From an uncultured Porphyromonadaceae bacterium (GTDB taxonomy: Bacteria; Bacteroidota; Bacteroidia; Bacteroidales; Muribaculaceae): DNA of 8,007 nucleotides. Location: the NCBI GenBank assembly GCA_905212215.1, contig CAJMDR010000076.1, forward strand, positions 1-8,007. Direction: 5' to 3'. The position numbers and the translations under genes are program-made. This document shows positions 6,105 through 8,007 of the stretch, piece after piece. The first letter of the stretch is position 1; each line of letters opens with the position of its first letter. The notes beneath the pieces were generated by a model that ran no database searches, had not been told where the DNA came from, and saw only the letters and a program-made list of their open reading frames with translations.

Positions 6105-6752
6105 TCAGAGTGCAGAAGGTGTCATGCAGCGCACTGGAGCGCCGCGGTGAAGCCGGCTTTCGATGTAGTCGGTGAGGAGATTGATGGCGACAGTGTTGCT
6201 TCCGCCCTGAGGTACTATCAGATCGGCATAGCGTTTGGACGGTTCTATATACTGGCAGTGCATCGGCTTGAGTATGTCCTGATAGCGGCTTATTACCATT
6301 TCGGGAGTACGACCTCGCTCTATACAGTCGCGTGCGATGACACGGATAAGGCGATCGTCGGCATCGGCGTCTACAAATACCTTGATATCGAGCATCTCGC
6401 GCAGAACAGGGTCGCACAGAACAAGTATGCCTTCAACAATCACAACGTCGAGCGGTTTCACTTCCACGGTTTCCGGCTGGCGTGTGCAGGTGAGATACGA
6501 ATATGTAGGCATCTGGATGGTTTTGCCTTCTTTAAGCTCGCGAAGGTGCTTGACAAGCAGAGTCCACTCGATAGCTGCCGGTTCGTCGAAGTTGATTTTC
6601 GACCGTTCGGACGGGGGAATGTGGCTGGAGTCTTTGTAATATGAATCCTGCGGAAGTACGGCAACCTCTCCTGAAGGAAGGCTGTTTATGATCTTATTTA
6701 CCACCGTTGTCTTGCCGGAACCTGTTCCACCGGCGATACCGATTATTAACAT
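6105..6752 (-). CDS. udk: Uridine kinase
   Basis: This cytoplasmic enzyme of pyrimidine salvage phosphorylates uridine and cytidine to UMP and CMP. The 215-residue protein has a P-loop at its start (GGTGSGKT, 8-15), the substrate-binding motif PQDSYYKDSS (34-43), the pair NFDEPAA (54-60), YSYLTCTRQPET (84-95) and VVIVEGILVLCD (103-114). It ends with EPSKRYADLIVPQGG (168-182), all typical of Udk. The length is normal for the family, with a short extra tail after the last helix. It is the first gene of the udk-lptB-glnS run: a 96-base gap with a promoter-like element separates it from lpdA, and lptB begins one base after its stop. Confidence 0.97.
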   Translation of the reverse strand: MLIIGIAGGTGSGKTTVVNKIINSLPSGEVAVLPQDSYYKDSSHIPPSERSKINFDEPAAIEWTLLVKHLRELKEGKTIQMPTYSYLTCTRQPETVEVKPLDVVIVEGILVLCDPVLREMLDIKVFVDADADDRLIRVIARDCIERGRTPEMVISRYQDILKPMHCQYIEPSKRYADLIVPQGGSNTVAINLLTDYIESRLHRGAPVRCMTPSAL

Positions 6753-6793
6753 AGAAGCTTACTGTTAGGTGATGCTCAGGGTATTTTAAGCCA

Positions 6794-6824
6794 CGAAATT
6801 ACAAAAAAATGTTTTAACAGGCAA
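6794..6824 (-). promoter_or_regulatory. Putative Bacteroidetes-type promoter for udk-lptB-glnS
   Basis: In the 96-base gap, the minus strand carries TTG (6824-6822), 20 bases, then TAATTTCG (6801-6794). This is one mismatch from the Bacteroidetes -7 element TAnnTTTG, with a -33-like TTG at the usual distance. Transcription would start near 6787, leaving a leader of about 35 bases before the udk ATG. A T7 run lies in the spacer. It matches by eye only; no transcript data. Confidence 0.45.
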
Positions 6825-6848
6825 GTGTAAAATTCAACTTGGCGATTA

Positions 6849-8007
6849 TCAGATTCTTGCAGCCGCCATGACAAGTATTTCGGACAGTGTGGGGTGCGCG
6901 TGAACTGTGCGGCAGAGTTCTTCGGCTGTCAGACCGGAAGTAATGGCAAGAGTGGCTTCCGCAACGAGATCGGCGGCATGTGGTCCTATTACTGAGCAGC
7001 CCGCGATTTTATGTGTCGAAGGTTCGTATTCAAGTTTCAGCAGTCCTTCCTGCCCCGAGGCAAGAGCTTTGCCATTTGCTCCGTAAGGTATTTTGACCGA
7101 TTCTGTCTCAACGCCCGGACGACGGACGAAAGCGCATTCGGGAATGGTGAATACTACCGACGGAATTACGCTGAGGTCGGTCGGTATACCAAGCACCCGA
7201 CGCCCTTGTGCCGATGCGGCATGTGCAAGCATACAGACGCCGTTGACATCGCCTATGGCGAAGACTTCTTCAGCGGACGTGCGGAAATCGTCGTCTGTCG
7301 AAATAAATCCACGGTCTGTGAGCCTGATGCCTGCTTCTTCGCATCCTTCGGGAATCACAGGACGGCGCCCGACGGCAGCGAGCACATAATCGCCGGCTAT
7401 TGTGTCGTCTTTCCCTTTCCTTGTATAGCTTACTGTCGAATCTGCCGAGACAGCTGTCACTGCTGCATCGGTGACAATCCGAATACCGCGCTTTGACAAC
7501 TGCATGCGCAGTCTTTTTGCAATCTCGGAATCGAGTCCTGGAAGAATTTCCTTGCAATATTCTATTACAGTCACCTCTGAACCGAAAGACATGGCAATCG
7601 ACGCAAGTTCGAGACCTATGACTCCTCCGCCGATGACGACGAGCCGCTTCGGCAGAAAGTCGTCGCTTGTATGATAAAGCGCCGGGTCTATGTTCCTGAG
7701 CAAAGCAGGACGTGAGCCAGTAGCTATTATAATGCGGTCGGCGGTATATTCTTCGCCGTTGGCGATGACGTGCAGTCCGGCGGCAAGGCGTGCTTCGGCA
7801 TGAACTGTCTTGACTTTGCCGAGCAGACCCTCAATGCCGTCGCGAAGTTCCGAAACTACAGAGGATGCGCGTTCAGCGGCTTTTGCGAAGGAAGGAACGC
7901 AATTAGCTTCAATGCCGAAAGCATTTGCACTGCGGATGGTCTCGATTGTTTCAGCGGCGGCACACAGACATTTGGTAGGAATACATCCCCTGTTGAGGCA
8001 TGTGCCG
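6849..8007 (-). CDS. lpdA: Dihydrolipoyl dehydrogenase (E3), N-terminus outside window
   Basis: This FAD enzyme reoxidises dihydrolipoyl groups of 2-oxoacid dehydrogenase or glycine cleavage complexes with NAD+. The frame runs to the window edge (first full codon at 8006) and shows about 385 residues. The redox-active disulfide is in GTCLNRGCIPTKCL at visible residues 1-14 (Cys3, Cys8). IATGSRP closes the FAD domain, VVIGGGVIGLELAS is the NAD-binding GxGxxG fold, and FAIGDVNG is the second FAD contact. The dimer-interface domain ends with the catalytic dyad HPTLSE (His371, Glu376), then ILVMAAARI. Only the first ~35-40 residues with the N-terminal FAD motif are missing. The TTG at 7703 is internal, not a start. 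The CIPTK signature and the HPTLSE dyad separate it from mercuric or glutathione reductase. The gene is G+C-rich. Confidence 0.95.
   Translation of the reverse strand, partial: GTCLNRGCIPTKCLCAAAETIETIRSANAFGIEANCVPSFAKAAERASSVVSELRDGIEGLLGKVKTVHAEARLAAGLHVIANGEEYTADRIIIATGSRPALLRNIDPALYHTSDDFLPKRLVVIGGGVIGLELASIAMSFGSEVTVIEYCKEILPGLDSEIAKRLRMQLSKRGIRIVTDAAVTAVSADSTVSYTRKGKDDTIAGDYVLAAVGRRPVIPEGCEEAGIRLTDRGFISTDDDFRTSAEEVFAIGDVNGVCMLAHAASAQGRRVLGIPTDLSVIPSVVFTIPECAFVRRPGVETESVKIPYGANGKALASGQEGLLKLEYEPSTHKIAGCSVIGPHAADLVAEATLAITSGLTAEELCRTVHAHPTLSEILVMAAARI

Noticed and set aside
5363..6175. A 270-codon plus-strand open frame across lptB and into udk
   Set aside because: Shadow frame opposite two certain genes; Phe/Val-rich with no family pattern.
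6802..6844. Possible terminator of lpdA (CAAGT...ACTTG on the minus strand, then a T7 run)
   Set aside because: Only a five-base stem, and the T-run is about a dozen bases away; the T-run fits better as the promoter spacer.

Overview
This window looks like a chromosomal segment from a member of the Bacteroidales. The evidence is gene content only: a family-typical outer-membrane beta-barrel end, a uridine kinase / LptB / GlnRS cluster, a secreted SagB-type nitroreductase next to a secreted ABM-domain protein, no clear Shine-Dalgarno sites, and a plausible Bacteroidetes-type promoter (TTG, 20 bases, TAATTTCG). The G+C-rich core with an AT-rich flank might fit Muribaculaceae or a related family, but I cannot fix the genus.

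The window has two parts that meet near position 1855. The left part (1-1858, plus strand) is AT-rich. It holds the 3' end of an outer-membrane beta-barrel gene, a 76-base gap with a strong hairpin, a complete radical SAM gene, and the first 33 codons of what looks like a Gfo/Idh/MocA-type oxidoreductase. That last gene starts inside the radical SAM stop codon and then breaks off.

The right part (1838-8007) is entirely on the minus strand. Read in the direction of transcription it is: lpdA (cut by the window edge), a short gap with a promoter, udk, lptB, glnS, a PH-domain membrane protein, a 79-residue membrane protein, a secreted nitroreductase, and the first ~52 codons of a secreted ABM-domain protein. 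The last gene is also broken, at the same spot as the oxidoreductase fragment. From udk to the end the genes are separated by at most 28 bases or overlap, so they could form one long transcription unit. A perfect 15-bp inverted repeat with T-runs, just after glnS and inside the next gene, probably divides the housekeeping part (udk-lptB-glnS) from the accessory tail.

The housekeeping genes cover pyrimidine salvage (udk), LPS transport (lptB), tRNA charging (glnS) and 2-oxoacid dehydrogenase complexes (lpdA). The tail encodes envelope-located proteins of unknown role, including two predicted periplasmic redox-type proteins. The most informative feature is the junction at about 1850-1858, where two unrelated genes on opposite strands both lose their 3' ends. 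I read it as a deletion, insertion or rearrangement scar. I did not find a complete new defence or mobile system.
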